Source of the DNA: Pseudomaricurvus albidus
GTDB lineage: Bacteria; Pseudomonadota; Gammaproteobacteria; Pseudomonadales; Cellvibrionaceae
DNA: 64,000 nt
Direction: 5' to 3'
Assembly (NCBI RefSeq): GCF_018863235.1
Contig: NZ_JAHKRS010000003.1
Coordinates: 62,001 to 126,000, forward strand
Shown: in pieces, positions 37,463 through 47,163 of the stretch
How positions within the stretch are numbered: the stretch's first letter is position 1
How the letters are laid out: the number at the start of each line of letters is the position of its first letter
Made by a program: the position numbers and the translations under genes
The notes under the pieces: generated by a model
Database searches by the model: none
The model's input: the letters and a program-made list of their open reading frames with translations, nothing else
What the model was told of the DNA's origin: nothing

Positions 37463-40132
37463 TTAGTTGTACAGAGGATCAATTTTATCGGCAGTAATGC
37501 CAAACTTTTTCATGGCTTCAGACACCACAGAGGCTTTTATCTCGCCCTCGTCGGCCAGCGCTTTCAGTGCCGACAATACGACAAATTCACGATCTACCTC
37601 AAAGTAGCGACGCAGCTTGGAACGGGTATCACTGCGACCAAAACCATCGGTACCGAGCACGGAAAATGGTGCCGGGATATAGCCGCGCAACTGTTCCAGA
37701 TAATTCTTCATATAGTCCGTTGCACCTATGACGGGGCCTTTTCTGCCTTCCAGCTGTTGTGTCACGTAAGCTTTTTGCGGTTCAGCTTCCGGGTTCAGCA
37801 GGTTGTAGCGGGTACAGGTTTGTCCTTCACGGGTCAGCTCGTTGACACTGGTCAAGCTCCAGATATCAGACTCAATACCGTAATCGTCACGCAGAATATC
37901 AGCAGCCGCTTCCACCTCACGCAAAATGGTACCGGCGCCCATCAGCTGCACACGCTTGTCAGACTCCTTGCCCTCTTTAAAGAGGTACATACCCTTGATG
38001 ATGCCCTCTTCAGCACCGATCGGCATTTCAGGATGTTTGTAGTTTTCGTTCATGGTGGTGATGTAATAGAAGCAGTTTTCTTTATCTTCAAACATGCGCT
38101 TCACACCATCCTGAATCACGACCGCCAACTCATAACTGTAAGCGGGATCATAGGAGCGACAGTTAGGAACCGTATTCGCCAGAATGTGGCTGTGACCATC
38201 CTGGTGCTGCAGACCCTCACCGTTAAGGGTTGTACGGCCAGCGGTAGCCCCAATCAGGAAACCTCTCGCCTGACTGTCGCCCGCTGCCCAGGCCAGGTCG
38301 CCAATACGCTGGAAACCAAACATGGAGTAGTACACGTAGAACGGAATTAACGGACAGGCTGCGGTACTGTAGGAAGTCGCCGCCGCAATCCAGGCGGACA
38401 TGGCTCCGGCCTCGTTAATACCCTCTTCGAGAATCTGACCCTGCTTGCTCTCTTTGTAGAACATGATCTGATCGTGATCGTGCGGGGTGTATTTCTGCCC
38501 CTGGGAAGAATAGATACCCAACTGACGGAACATGCCTTCCATACCAAAGGTACGCGCCTCATCCGGCACGATCGGAACCACACGCTCACCGATATTCTTG
38601 TCTTTCACCAGAGTCGACAACAGACGCACAAACGCCATGGTGGTGGAAATTTCGCGCTCACCACTGCCTTTGATCTGCGCCTTAAACGCATCCAGTGGCG
38701 GTGCTGGCTGTTTGGGGAAGTCCGACTTGCGAGCCGGCAAGTAACCGTTCAGTTCTTGACGACGTTTCTGCATGTATACCATTTCCGGGCTGTCTGGCGC
38801 CGGACGGTAGTACGGAACATTCTTCAGTTCATCGTCGGAGATAGGAATACCAAAACGATCGCGGAATCGCTTAAGGCTTTCCAGATCCAGTTTCTTCACC
38901 GAGTGCGTTTCATTTTGTGCTTCCGCCGCTTCACCCATGCCATAACCTTTAACGGTTTGCGCCAGGATCACCGTGGGCTGTCCTTTGTGCGCAACGGCTT
39001 CAGCGTAGGCAGCATAGACTTTGAACGGATCGTGACCACCGCGGTTGAGGTACATGATGTCCTCGTCACTCAGGTCTTTAACCAGTTCCAGCAGTTCAGG
39101 GTATTTACCGAAGAAGTGCTCACGGGTGTATGCCCCGCCATTGGCCTTGTAGTTCTGCAACTCGCCGTCACAGACTTCGTCCATGCGTTTCTGCAACAGA
39201 CCGGTTTTGTCTTTCTCCAACAAGGCGTCCCAGTGACGCCCCCAGACCACCTTGATAACGTTCCAGCCCGCGCCACGGAAAGATCCTTCCAATTCCTGAA
39301 TGATCTTGCCGTTACCACGCACAGGACCATCGAGACGCTGCAGGTTACAGTTGACCACAAAAATCAGGTTTTCCAGCTGCTCGCGACCCGCCATGGAAAT
39401 CGCACCCAGGCTTTCCGGCTCATCACACTCGCCATCGCCAAGGAACGCCCACACTTTACGATCGCCACGTGGCGACAGACCGCGCGCGGACATGTAACGC
39501 ATCACGTGCGCCTGATAAATCGCCTGAATCGGCCCCAGTCCCATGGACACCGTCGGGAACTGCCAGTAATCAGGCATTAACCACGGGTGCGGATAGGAAG
39601 ACAAACCACCACCATCGACCTCACGACGGAAGCTGTCCAACTGCTCCTCATTGAATCGACCTTCCAGATAGGAACGGGCGTACATACCGGGAGATGAATG
39701 GCCCTGAAAGTAAATCAGATCTCCCTCTTGATCACCGTCACTGCCTCGGAAGAAATAGTTGAAACCGACATCGTAAAGTGTTGCCGATGAGGCAAAAGAA
39801 GAAATATGACCACCCAGGCCTTCATCATTGTCATTGGCGCGCATCACCATTGCCAACGCATTCCAGCGGATCAGCGAGCGGATTCTGCGCTCCATAAACA
39901 GATCGCCCGGCATGCGTTTTTCCGCCGTAACAGGAATGGTATTTCGATAGGGAGTGGTAATCGCCGCAGGCAGGCTGACACCCAGATCGGTGGCTCGATC
40001 AGCCAACTGCTTGAGTAAGAACGCCGCACGGCCCTTGCCGCCATAGCGAATTACAGAGTGCATTGCGTCAAGCCATTCGCGGGTCTCCAGGGAATCTACA
40101 TCCTCCTGAAGCCGTGTTTCTTCATTACTCAT
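37463..40132 (-). CDS. aceE: Pyruvate dehydrogenase E1 (homodimeric)
   Basis: An 889-residue homodimeric E1. The thiamine-diphosphate motif spans GDGECDEPESLGAISMAGR to NCNLQRLDGPVRGNG. HGHSHILANT-type catalytic loop residues appear as QHQDGHSHILANTVPNC. The C-terminal domain follows as in E. coli AceE. It decarboxylates pyruvate and reductively acetylates the E2 lipoyl groups. It is the first gene of aceEF; its 565-bp upstream region is described separately. Confidence 0.98.
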   Translation of the reverse strand: MSNEETRLQEDVDSLETREWLDAMHSVIRYGGKGRAAFLLKQLADRATDLGVSLPAAITTPYRNTIPVTAEKRMPGDLFMERRIRSLIRWNALAMVMRANDNDEGLGGHISSFASSATLYDVGFNYFFRGSDGDQEGDLIYFQGHSSPGMYARSYLEGRFNEEQLDSFRREVDGGGLSSYPHPWLMPDYWQFPTVSMGLGPIQAIYQAHVMRYMSARGLSPRGDRKVWAFLGDGECDEPESLGAISMAGREQLENLIFVVNCNLQRLDGPVRGNGKIIQELEGSFRGAGWNVIKVVWGRHWDALLEKDKTGLLQKRMDEVCDGELQNYKANGGAYTREHFFGKYPELLELVKDLSDEDIMYLNRGGHDPFKVYAAYAEAVAHKGQPTVILAQTVKGYGMGEAAEAQNETHSVKKLDLESLKRFRDRFGIPISDDELKNVPYYRPAPDSPEMVYMQKRRQELNGYLPARKSDFPKQPAPPLDAFKAQIKGSGEREISTTMAFVRLLSTLVKDKNIGERVVPIVPDEARTFGMEGMFRQLGIYSSQGQKYTPHDHDQIMFYKESKQGQILEEGINEAGAMSAWIAAATSYSTAACPLIPFYVYYSMFGFQRIGDLAWAAGDSQARGFLIGATAGRTTLNGEGLQHQDGHSHILANTVPNCRSYDPAYSYELAVVIQDGVKRMFEDKENCFYYITTMNENYKHPEMPIGAEEGIIKGMYLFKEGKESDKRVQLMGAGTILREVEAAADILRDDYGIESDIWSLTSVNELTREGQTCTRYNLLNPEAEPQKAYVTQQLEGRKGPVIGATDYMKNYLEQLRGYIPAPFSVLGTDGFGRSDTRSKLRRYFEVDREFVVLSALKALADEGEIKASVVSEAMKKFGITADKIDPLYN

Positions 40133-40697
40133 ATCTTAAAAATCCTGTCCTGATAGCCTGAATACAGCCACCGTTAATCGTGGCGCCCCAAAAGGCCCCA
40201 TGGGAAGTGTCACTAGAGTATAGGCATCGATTTCAATGCCGGCAGGCCGCTTGGCCCGCCAACTGGTTTCAGAATGGCTGACATCCGCCAACACCCTGAC
40301 AACCCATTGACACAAGGAGGCTCAAAAAAGTTGTAGTATTTTTACACAAATAACATCGAGAGACAACATCCGGAACAGGCGCCCCAGTAAAAACGAGCAG
40401 AAAAAGTACAAAAACCTTTGTAAATCAAAGGCCATTTGAAATCATCAAATGTAGAATAACTACAAAACGGTGACAGTTTCACAAAATTACAGGATCAAAC
40501 AGACAGCTGGTCGGTCAGTGAAACCACCATATGCACCCCACAGGTGCCTGCAACGCACAGAGAACAGAGAACAGAGAACAGAGAACAGAGAACAGATAGT
40601 AACAAAGAAGAGGCAAATTGAGACGCAGGGTACGGCAGGCGCGGCTTAAAGGGTTACCGACACCCGCCTTAGAGAATCAACTCGAAATTGAGCCGAC
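40133..40697. promoter_or_regulatory. 565-bp aceE upstream region
   Basis: The stretch contains no supportable gene. It must hold the aceEF promoter. Two inverted repeats lie together: CCTTTG-TAAAT-CAAAGG at 40415-40431 and CATTTGA-AATCA-TCAAATG at 40433-40451. No PdhR-type ATTGGTATGACCAAT site is seen. Confidence 0.5.
40561..40595. repeat. Five tandem copies of AGAACAG
   Basis: Exact 7-bp unit repeated five times, starting within the aceE-protease gap. Such arrays vary in copy number by slippage. Confidence 0.9.
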
Positions 40698-43526
40698 TCA
40701 GGGAAAGACATATGAGTCTGAGCGCTGCTTGAACTCATTGATGTTCTGGATGGACGCTTCTGGTGGCTGTTCAACCGCTGCCCCGGCTGTCAACCACAGC
40801 GACCGGGGCTGTCCAAGCACGGCTTTGCTGTAGGCAGAGACTGACTTCGGCGTCAGCTTCTCTACCGCACTGATCAACTTTTGGCGACGATCAAAATCCG
40901 GACTGTTGGTAATAATTTCCTTCCAGTAGCGCCCGGACTGCTCCATCAGATTTTTAGGGGCCTCCCTCAACTCTGCCAGAATGGATTTTCGATGATCCTC
41001 AAAGTCGTTCACCGAACCGGCCTGAGCACTCACAAAGCCCTGTATTTCATCAACCACCACATCCAGCGGCGCGGACGGCGACTGGACCACAAACAGGTTT
41101 CCTGCAACGTCCTTAAGTACCATGCTGGTCAAAAATACGATGTACCCCAGTTGCTTCTCGGTGCGTAATTCATTGAAAAAAGACGATTGCAGCATCTGCT
41201 GAATCATCATCATATTTGCTCGGTCTTCAACCGATTTGCCTTTTGCCTGGGTGTACAACATGGCAGACACATCGTGGTGATCTACGGTCAAGTGATAATC
41301 CTGAGCACCTTTGGGGAGCTTCACCACACTGGCGTCAGGCAACTTTACCGCCTCGTCACCCTCCGGCGCATCATAGAGCTTGTACTCTATCAGGGTCGCC
41401 AGTTTAAGCGCCTCCTGACTGTAAAAATTACCGTAGATCAACACCTGTGACCGGCTGCCCCGCCACAAGGCTTCTGTGAAGTGTCTTAGCTCCACAGCTG
41501 TCACCGACTCGAGCGCATCGGCCATTTCCTGATCATCCCAAAGCGGCGAAAACATCAACGCCGGAAGCTTTTGAAACAATTGCTGGTAAGGCGTCAATGA
41601 AACCTGATTGCGCCAATTGCGGATCAACTCCTGCTTGAGATTAGCAAAGCGCTCATCACTAAAGCGACCTCGATCCAACACGTTCAGAATTTTATTGAGC
41701 AACGCCCCCTGACGATCGTTATAACCATCCAGAGACAAATCAAAACCGCGACTGTTGGCACTGACGTTGAAACCCAGCCCCGCCAGCGATGCGGGATAGG
41801 TAATTTCATTGAGAGAGTCATTCACCAGCTCGGCAAACAAATGCCCCATGGCCGCATTTTTCGCAGACTGACCTACCAGAGGAACATAGGTACGAATACT
41901 GATACTGGCCTTGGGAATACGGAACTCGTCGTCCTGCTTAAACCAGACATCAATAGCGTCATTGTGTTTGATTCTTTGCGGCAAACTGGACACCCTCTCC
42001 ATGGCAGGCAACGGTTTGACGGTCAGATGACGGGGTATGAACCGGTTTCTCTCGGGAAGATGCAGTTTGTCCAGTTCTGCCTTGGGCATGCTGGCCACTT
42101 CGTAGCGCAGTTTTTCCACCGCATAGGGCGTAGTGTATTTCGGACTGATCTTATCGGTTTCGACACTCGGCGCAGTCACAACCCACAACAAATTATCCGG
42201 GCTCAGGGATTTTAAATATCGGCGAATAAGTCGCGGGTTGTAGTCATCAAAAGCATAGCTCCCCCTGATAATATCCTCTGCAGGATAGAGGTGCATCTGA
42301 CCAGCCAGACGACTGGTTACGTTAATCGGCTCCCCTTTCTCGGCAAACCGAAAAGCCATTTCTGCCAGCGTCTTCTGCTCGTCATAGCGCCACTCGTCGA
42401 CACCATTGTCCCTGATTGACTGAATAACACGAAAGGCAGTCGCCACAATCTTGTCCTGATTCTTCAGCCCTTCCGGGGTCAGGCGAATGGATATATTAAA
42501 AGTGCCTTCATTGCGCCCCCCCATGCCGCCACCCGCACTTAAACCCTCAGCCCAGCCAAGATCCTTCAACAGAGACAGCAAACTGCCTTCGCCTTCATGC
42601 CCCAACAGGTTACCCAGATACTGAGTCGGTTTTTCGCGGTAGTATTTATCCGCGGGCGGCACAGGAAACATCAACGTCAAACGACGCTCGTCCTTGACGG
42701 GCTTGATACTGATACGCGCCGGCAAAAAGTTGTCATCAAAGAGTTTTTGCCCGGCAATACTCGACTTGATCTCGCGCTCCGGCACCAGAGAGAAGCGCTC
42801 ACTGACCATAGCTTCGAGCTGATCAAGTGTCTCCCGCCCCAGAACCACCAGAGTCATATTGCTGGCCGAATAGTGATCCTGGTAAAACTGCAGCAAATCC
42901 TCCCGCACAGGATCTTCCGGCTCATTAGATAAAGTATCGAGACTGCCGACACTGAACCTGGACATGGGGTGACGCTGATTTACCACCTCGCGCAAGACAT
43001 CCAGCTGACGGCGATAGGCGTTCTTGATTTTGGATTTGTACTCGGAATGAACGGCATTGCGTTCACGATCGACATAGGCTTCGGTAAACAGGGGGGCAAT
43101 AAAGAACTGGGCAAAGCGATCCAGCGCCGGCTCAAGATAAGATTGGTCAATATCAAAGTAGTAGTTGGTGTGCTCGCTGGCCGTGTATGCATTATGGCTG
43201 CCGCCGTGGGAACTGATATACGCCTGATATTCATCGGGCGCCGGGTATTTTTCTGTCCCCAAAAACAGCATATGCTCCAGGAAATGCGCCAACCCCTCTC
43301 TGTCCCGGGGATCATCGCCACTGCCCACATTCACATCCAGAGCCGCACTGGCCTTATCAGTGGTGGGATCGGAGATCAGCAGCACTCGCAACTGGTTGGG
43401 CAATGTCAGGTATCTGTAGTCCCGGTTGTCGTTCGGGCTCTTGATTACCGGCTCACCCCAGGACACCCCGGGCAATACGATCAACAACAGGAACCACACA
43501 CCTAAAACTGCACGAAACACTTGCAA
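40698..43526 (-). CDS. M16 insulinase-family protease (protease III-like)
   Basis: A 942-residue pitrilysin-type protein. The signal peptide ends at about residue 24 (LPGVSWGEP). The inverted zinc motif HFLEH is at 81-85 and a distant glutamate lies in VHSEYKSKIKNA. Four M16 domains give the long size, as in E. coli protease III. It would act in the periplasm on small polypeptides. The symbol ptrA is not given, since length agrees but orthology cannot be tested here. Confidence 0.9.
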   Translation of the reverse strand: MQVFRAVLGVWFLLLIVLPGVSWGEPVIKSPNDNRDYRYLTLPNQLRVLLISDPTTDKASAALDVNVGSGDDPRDREGLAHFLEHMLFLGTEKYPAPDEYQAYISSHGGSHNAYTASEHTNYYFDIDQSYLEPALDRFAQFFIAPLFTEAYVDRERNAVHSEYKSKIKNAYRRQLDVLREVVNQRHPMSRFSVGSLDTLSNEPEDPVREDLLQFYQDHYSASNMTLVVLGRETLDQLEAMVSERFSLVPEREIKSSIAGQKLFDDNFLPARISIKPVKDERRLTLMFPVPPADKYYREKPTQYLGNLLGHEGEGSLLSLLKDLGWAEGLSAGGGMGGRNEGTFNISIRLTPEGLKNQDKIVATAFRVIQSIRDNGVDEWRYDEQKTLAEMAFRFAEKGEPINVTSRLAGQMHLYPAEDIIRGSYAFDDYNPRLIRRYLKSLSPDNLLWVVTAPSVETDKISPKYTTPYAVEKLRYEVASMPKAELDKLHLPERNRFIPRHLTVKPLPAMERVSSLPQRIKHNDAIDVWFKQDDEFRIPKASISIRTYVPLVGQSAKNAAMGHLFAELVNDSLNEITYPASLAGLGFNVSANSRGFDLSLDGYNDRQGALLNKILNVLDRGRFSDERFANLKQELIRNWRNQVSLTPYQQLFQKLPALMFSPLWDDQEMADALESVTAVELRHFTEALWRGSRSQVLIYGNFYSQEALKLATLIEYKLYDAPEGDEAVKLPDASVVKLPKGAQDYHLTVDHHDVSAMLYTQAKGKSVEDRANMMMIQQMLQSSFFNELRTEKQLGYIVFLTSMVLKDVAGNLFVVQSPSAPLDVVVDEIQGFVSAQAGSVNDFEDHRKSILAELREAPKNLMEQSGRYWKEIITNSPDFDRRQKLISAVEKLTPKSVSAYSKAVLGQPRSLWLTAGAAVEQPPEASIQNINEFKQRSDSYVFP

Positions 43527-43657
43527 GAGCCACTCCTATATGAGGAATTGAACAAAATTACTTAACACGGGTAAGTAATTTAACAGGACTACCGGATAAA
43601 AGCTGCACCAAGGTCTCCCGCTGGCTGAATAACCAACCAGAGGGAGAACTGAATCAA

Positions 43658-44731
43658 CTAGGATTCTTCATCAGCAACCGCCGGTGTCGATACCGGCCAG
43701 GCATTGAGGATAGCTTTGATCAGAGTCGCCAAGGGAATAGCAAAAAAGACGCCCCAGAACCCCCAAAGCCCACCAAACACAAGGACCGCAAGAATAATGG
43801 CAATGGGATGCAGGTTTACCGCCTCGGAAAACAGCAGCGGCACCAGCACATTGCCGTCCAACGCCTGAATAATACAATAGACCACAAACAGCCAATAAAA
43901 TTCGTTGCTCAACCCCCACTGGAACAAACCGATCAGCAACACTGGCAAGGTAACCACTGCCGCACCAATATACGGGATCAATACCGACAGCCCGACCGCC
44001 AGCCCCAACAGCAGCGCATAATTGAGTCCGAGCAACACAAACGCGATGTAGGAAGTCACACCTACGACAATGATTTCAATCACCTTGCCACGCACATAAT
44101 TGGCGACCTGATCATCCATTTCATGCCAGATCTGGCTGAGCATAGGCCGCTTGCTGGGCAAAAAACTGGTCAACCAGTGAATGATAACGGCGCTGTCCTT
44201 AAGGAAGAAAAACACCAAAATGGGCACCAAAATCAGATAAATCAGGATACCTGCAAGAATAGGCAAATTGGACAGGGAAAAGGTCAGCACATGCTGCCCC
44301 ATGGCACCCAACTCACGTCCGGCTGAAGCAACCAGCTGCTGCACCTGCTTATCGGTAATCAACTGAGGGTATTTTTCAGGCAACAGCGATAACAAATGCT
44401 GACCCTCGGTCAGCATTCCGGGAATTTCACCAATCAGACGCACTGACTGCTGCCACAGCACCGGCATGACATACAAAAAGAAAACCCCCAACGCCGCCAC
44501 CAATACACAAGTCGCAATGCTTACTGCCAACCAGTGTGGGAAGTTCCAGCCTACCAGACGATCAACCAAGCCCTGCAGCAAAAACGCAATAATCAGAGCC
44601 GTAATCGCGGGAGCCAAAACGCCACCCATCGTCAGGATAATCAGCAAGCTGCCAACCAGAATCATGGTCAACAGAACGGCTTCCTCTTCTCCGAAGTAGC
44701 GATCGACCCAGGTCTTCAAAATGTTCAGCAC
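43658..44731 (-). CDS. AI-2E/PerM-family membrane protein
   Basis: A 357-residue protein with about eight membrane helices in the AI-2E/PerM arrangement. The C-terminal VLIPYIGAAVVTLPVLL and GNVLVPLLFSEAVNLHPI segments are family markers; the GLWGFWGVFFAIPLATLIKA stretch closes the fold. The family includes the autoinducer-2 exporter TqsA, Na+/H+ antiporters and permeases of unknown cargo. It precedes a TusA-like gene on the same strand, an order also seen in Pseudomonas. Confidence 0.88.
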   Translation of the reverse strand: MLNILKTWVDRYFGEEEAVLLTMILVGSLLIILTMGGVLAPAITALIIAFLLQGLVDRLVGWNFPHWLAVSIATCVLVAALGVFFLYVMPVLWQQSVRLIGEIPGMLTEGQHLLSLLPEKYPQLITDKQVQQLVASAGRELGAMGQHVLTFSLSNLPILAGILIYLILVPILVFFFLKDSAVIIHWLTSFLPSKRPMLSQIWHEMDDQVANYVRGKVIEIIVVGVTSYIAFVLLGLNYALLLGLAVGLSVLIPYIGAAVVTLPVLLIGLFQWGLSNEFYWLFVVYCIIQALDGNVLVPLLFSEAVNLHPIAIILAVLVFGGLWGFWGVFFAIPLATLIKAILNAWPVSTPAVADEES

Positions 44732-44812
44732 GCACGATTCTCCATTTTTTGATCTACAAGCAATTCCAATATCATCAATAACCCATGCACAACGACAGAA
44801 CCGACACCTATC

Positions 44813-45031
44813 TTAAGCTTTTTGCAAAATATAGGTATAGCAGCCGCCCTCTTCTGAACGCTCAAGCAAAGAATTGCCACTCAGTTCCGCAAAAGTCTGA
44901 AAATCCCTCACCGAACCGACATCCGTAGCCAGCACCTTCAGCGTCTCACCCGATTGCATTTGATTCAGCGCCTGCTTTGCCTTCAACAACGGCAGCGGGC
45001 AGGACAGTCCGCGCGCATCAACTTCTTTCAT
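44813..45031 (-). CDS. TusA-like sulfurtransferase
   Basis: A 72-residue protein. The catalytic cysteine is in DARGLSCPLPLLKAK, the CPxP motif of TusA, and the beta strand ATDVGSVRDF follows. TusA relays persulfide sulfur for tRNA thiolation and molybdenum cofactor enzymes. I chose ATG 45031; an upstream GTG at 45082 has no ribosome-binding site. A similar gene in Pseudomonas lies beside bepA and is linked to molybdenum enzymes, but that gene's role need not transfer. Confidence 0.85.
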   Translation of the reverse strand: MKEVDARGLSCPLPLLKAKQALNQMQSGETLKVLATDVGSVRDFQTFAELSGNSLLERSEEGGCYTYILQKA

Positions 45032-45410
45032 GACGGTGTGATTTACCTCTTTGACGATTTCACCAGACTGTCCTCCAGACACAAAAGTGACTGAAAGCAG
45101 CGCCTCTGGTCACTGCAACGACTCACTGACAATATCAATGCAGTCCAAATCTGCTAAATAGTGCGGAGTCGGTGGGAATTCTGGTGGCATTGCCCTTATT
45201 TTTACTGCCAAGGGAGAAAACCGGACGCCAATAATGTCGAAGCCAGCATCAGACCACAAGCTTTATGGATATTTTCACCACTTGTCGCCATTTTTGGTAA
45301 TTTACTGTGCCCTATCTCTCAGGCAAACAGCCCGGATTTGAGAGTTCCAGACTGGTGAGAGCCCCTCAACTGCGTTAGAGTTAGGTCACGCTTTAAAGGT
45401 ACCCATCCCC
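45032..45410. other. 379-bp gene-free stretch
   Basis: No reading frame is supported. It carries divergent promoters for the TusA-like and BepA-like genes. I could not pick a clear -35/-10 pair. Confidence 0.5.
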
Positions 45411-46907
45411 GTGCTGACACACTGTTTTAAACACCTCCTCGACGCCCCGCGTGCTCATAGGGTTAGACGTATTATCCACACATTTCTCGGGGCTTTTCTG
45501 CTGACCACAGCCCTGTGCAGCACAGCGTTCTCCGCCAATTACAACCTGCCAGAACTGGGAGATGCCAGCTCGGCCGTGGTCTCGCCGCAACAGGAACGCG
45601 AACTGGGTCAAACCTGGTTGCGCCTTTACCGCAGCCGGGTCCCCACGTCTTCGGATCCGCTGCTCTACAGCTACCTCGACAAGCTGATTAATCGTCTCGC
45701 CCAAAGCAGCCAATTGAAAGATCGCCGCCTGGAACTGATCGTGGTGAAAAACCCCACCATGAATGCGTTCGCCGTACCTGGCGGGGTTGTTGGGGTTCAC
45801 ACCGGTTTGTTCCTCTATGCCGAGTCCGAGGGCCAGCTGGCTTCCGTGCTGTCACACGAACTGGCTCACTTGAGCCAGCGACACTTTGCCCGTGGCGTAG
45901 AGCATCAGCAGAGAAACAGCATACCCACCATGGCCGCCATGCTGGCCAGTCTGGTACTGGCTGCCACGGCTGGTGGTGATGCCGGGCTCGCAGCCCTGAC
46001 TGCAACTCAGGCCGCCGCACTGGATTCACAATTGCGTTTCAGCCGCCAGAATGAGCAGGAAGCTGACCGCATAGGCATGCAGACCATGGTCGCTGCCGGC
46101 GAGGATCCCTATGCGGTACCCGCCATGTTTGAAAGAATGCTCAAGGCCACCCGTTACACCCAGCGTCCTCCTGAATTCCTGCTGACCCACCCGGTCACTG
46201 AGAGCCGGATTGCCGACGCCCTCAATCGGGCCAACAAGTACCCCCGCCAGCAGCACTCACAAGAACTGGATTTCTATCTGATGCGGGCAAGAGTGCAGCT
46301 GGACCACGAAAACACGCCTCAGGATGCAGTAAAGCGTTTCCGCAGCGAATTGCAGGGCGAGAGCCTCTCACCGGAAGCCAGCCGCTACGGCCTGGTGCTG
46401 GCGCTGACTGACAGCAACCAGCCCGAGCGAGCGCGCAAAGAACTGCAACCTCTGCTGGACAAACGTCCTGCCAAGGATGCCTACATCATTGCACAGGCCA
46501 ACATCGAGGCTACTGAGCACAACTACGACAAGGCACTGAAGCTGCTCGAAGACCAGCTGGCATTGGATTCCGACAACAGCGCCTACAGCATTCGCTATGC
46601 CGAACTGCTGATGAAAGCCGGTAACTACGCACGCAGCGAAGAAGTACTGGAAGACTACGTGCGCCGGGACTCCAAAAACGATTACGCCTGGTACCTTCTG
46701 GCTGAGGTTCACGGGCTGGCGGGCAACATACTCGGCGTGCACGAGGCCCGGGCCGAATACTTTATTCTGAATGGGGTTTACGACAAGGCTCAGCAGCAAT
46801 TGCAAAATGCCTTAAAACTGTCGCGGGGCAATTACCACAAAACCGCGATCCTGCAGGAAAAACTCAAGCAGGTAGACAAGATGCAGAAAGACAACAGCAA
46901 ACTGTAA
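45411..46907 (+). CDS. bepA: M48 metalloprotease with TPR domain (BepA-like)
   Basis: A 498-residue protein. GTG at 45411 begins a signal peptide ending CSTAFSAN. The zinc motif HELAH is at 149-153, with a third ligand E217 in EQEADRIG. TPR repeats fill the C-terminal half (residues about 280-480). This is the layout of periplasmic BepA (YfgC), which degrades misassembled LptD and helps barrel assembly with the BAM complex. Neighbouring TusA-like and PerM genes match the Pseudomonas order. Confidence 0.88.
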   Translation: MLTHCFKHLLDAPRAHRVRRIIHTFLGAFLLTTALCSTAFSANYNLPELGDASSAVVSPQQERELGQTWLRLYRSRVPTSSDPLLYSYLDKLINRLAQSSQLKDRRLELIVVKNPTMNAFAVPGGVVGVHTGLFLYAESEGQLASVLSHELAHLSQRHFARGVEHQQRNSIPTMAAMLASLVLAATAGGDAGLAALTATQAAALDSQLRFSRQNEQEADRIGMQTMVAAGEDPYAVPAMFERMLKATRYTQRPPEFLLTHPVTESRIADALNRANKYPRQQHSQELDFYLMRARVQLDHENTPQDAVKRFRSELQGESLSPEASRYGLVLALTDSNQPERARKELQPLLDKRPAKDAYIIAQANIEATEHNYDKALKLLEDQLALDSDNSAYSIRYAELLMKAGNYARSEEVLEDYVRRDSKNDYAWYLLAEVHGLAGNILGVHEARAEYFILNGVYDKAQQQLQNALKLSRGNYHKTAILQEKLKQVDKMQKDNSKL

Positions 46908-46917
46908 TGGCTGAATA

Positions 46918-47157
46918 TCAATAGTGTGGGGGACGCTCGTCAGCCATCGGCGCCTGGGGATCATCCAGACGCGACTCCATGGTTTTAAATTTTTCTGCCA
47001 GTAACTGTAACTGCATTTGTTGGCGGGACAGCAGCCTGTCCTGCTCAGCGATCACCTGGTCCAGTGCATTCAGGGTATCTTCCTGAAACGCCAACCGGGT
47101 TTCCAGCTCTTCGATTTGCTGCTGCAACTGCTCTTGCCGATCCGCAGGCGTATTCAT
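46918..47157 (-). CDS. slyX: SlyX
   Basis: A 79-residue coiled-coil protein. Heptads span residues 8-65 (QQQIEELETRLAFQEDTL onward), and it ends PPHY, the SlyX C-terminal tail. The function is unknown. It lies 6 bp after the serine hydrolase gene on the same strand and converges with bepA. Confidence 0.9.
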   Translation of the reverse strand: MNTPADRQEQLQQQIEELETRLAFQEDTLNALDQVIAEQDRLLSRQQMQLQLLAEKFKTMESRLDDPQAPMADERPPHY

Positions 47158-47163
47158 GGAATT

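Noticed and set aside
38474-39580. A 368-codon frame on the plus strand opposite aceE
   Set aside because: It is the complement of a conserved, highly expressed gene and has no ribosome-binding site or family.
42969-43505. A 178-codon frame opposite the M16 protease
   Set aside because: It lies over the zinc motif and signal peptide coding region, and no family fits.
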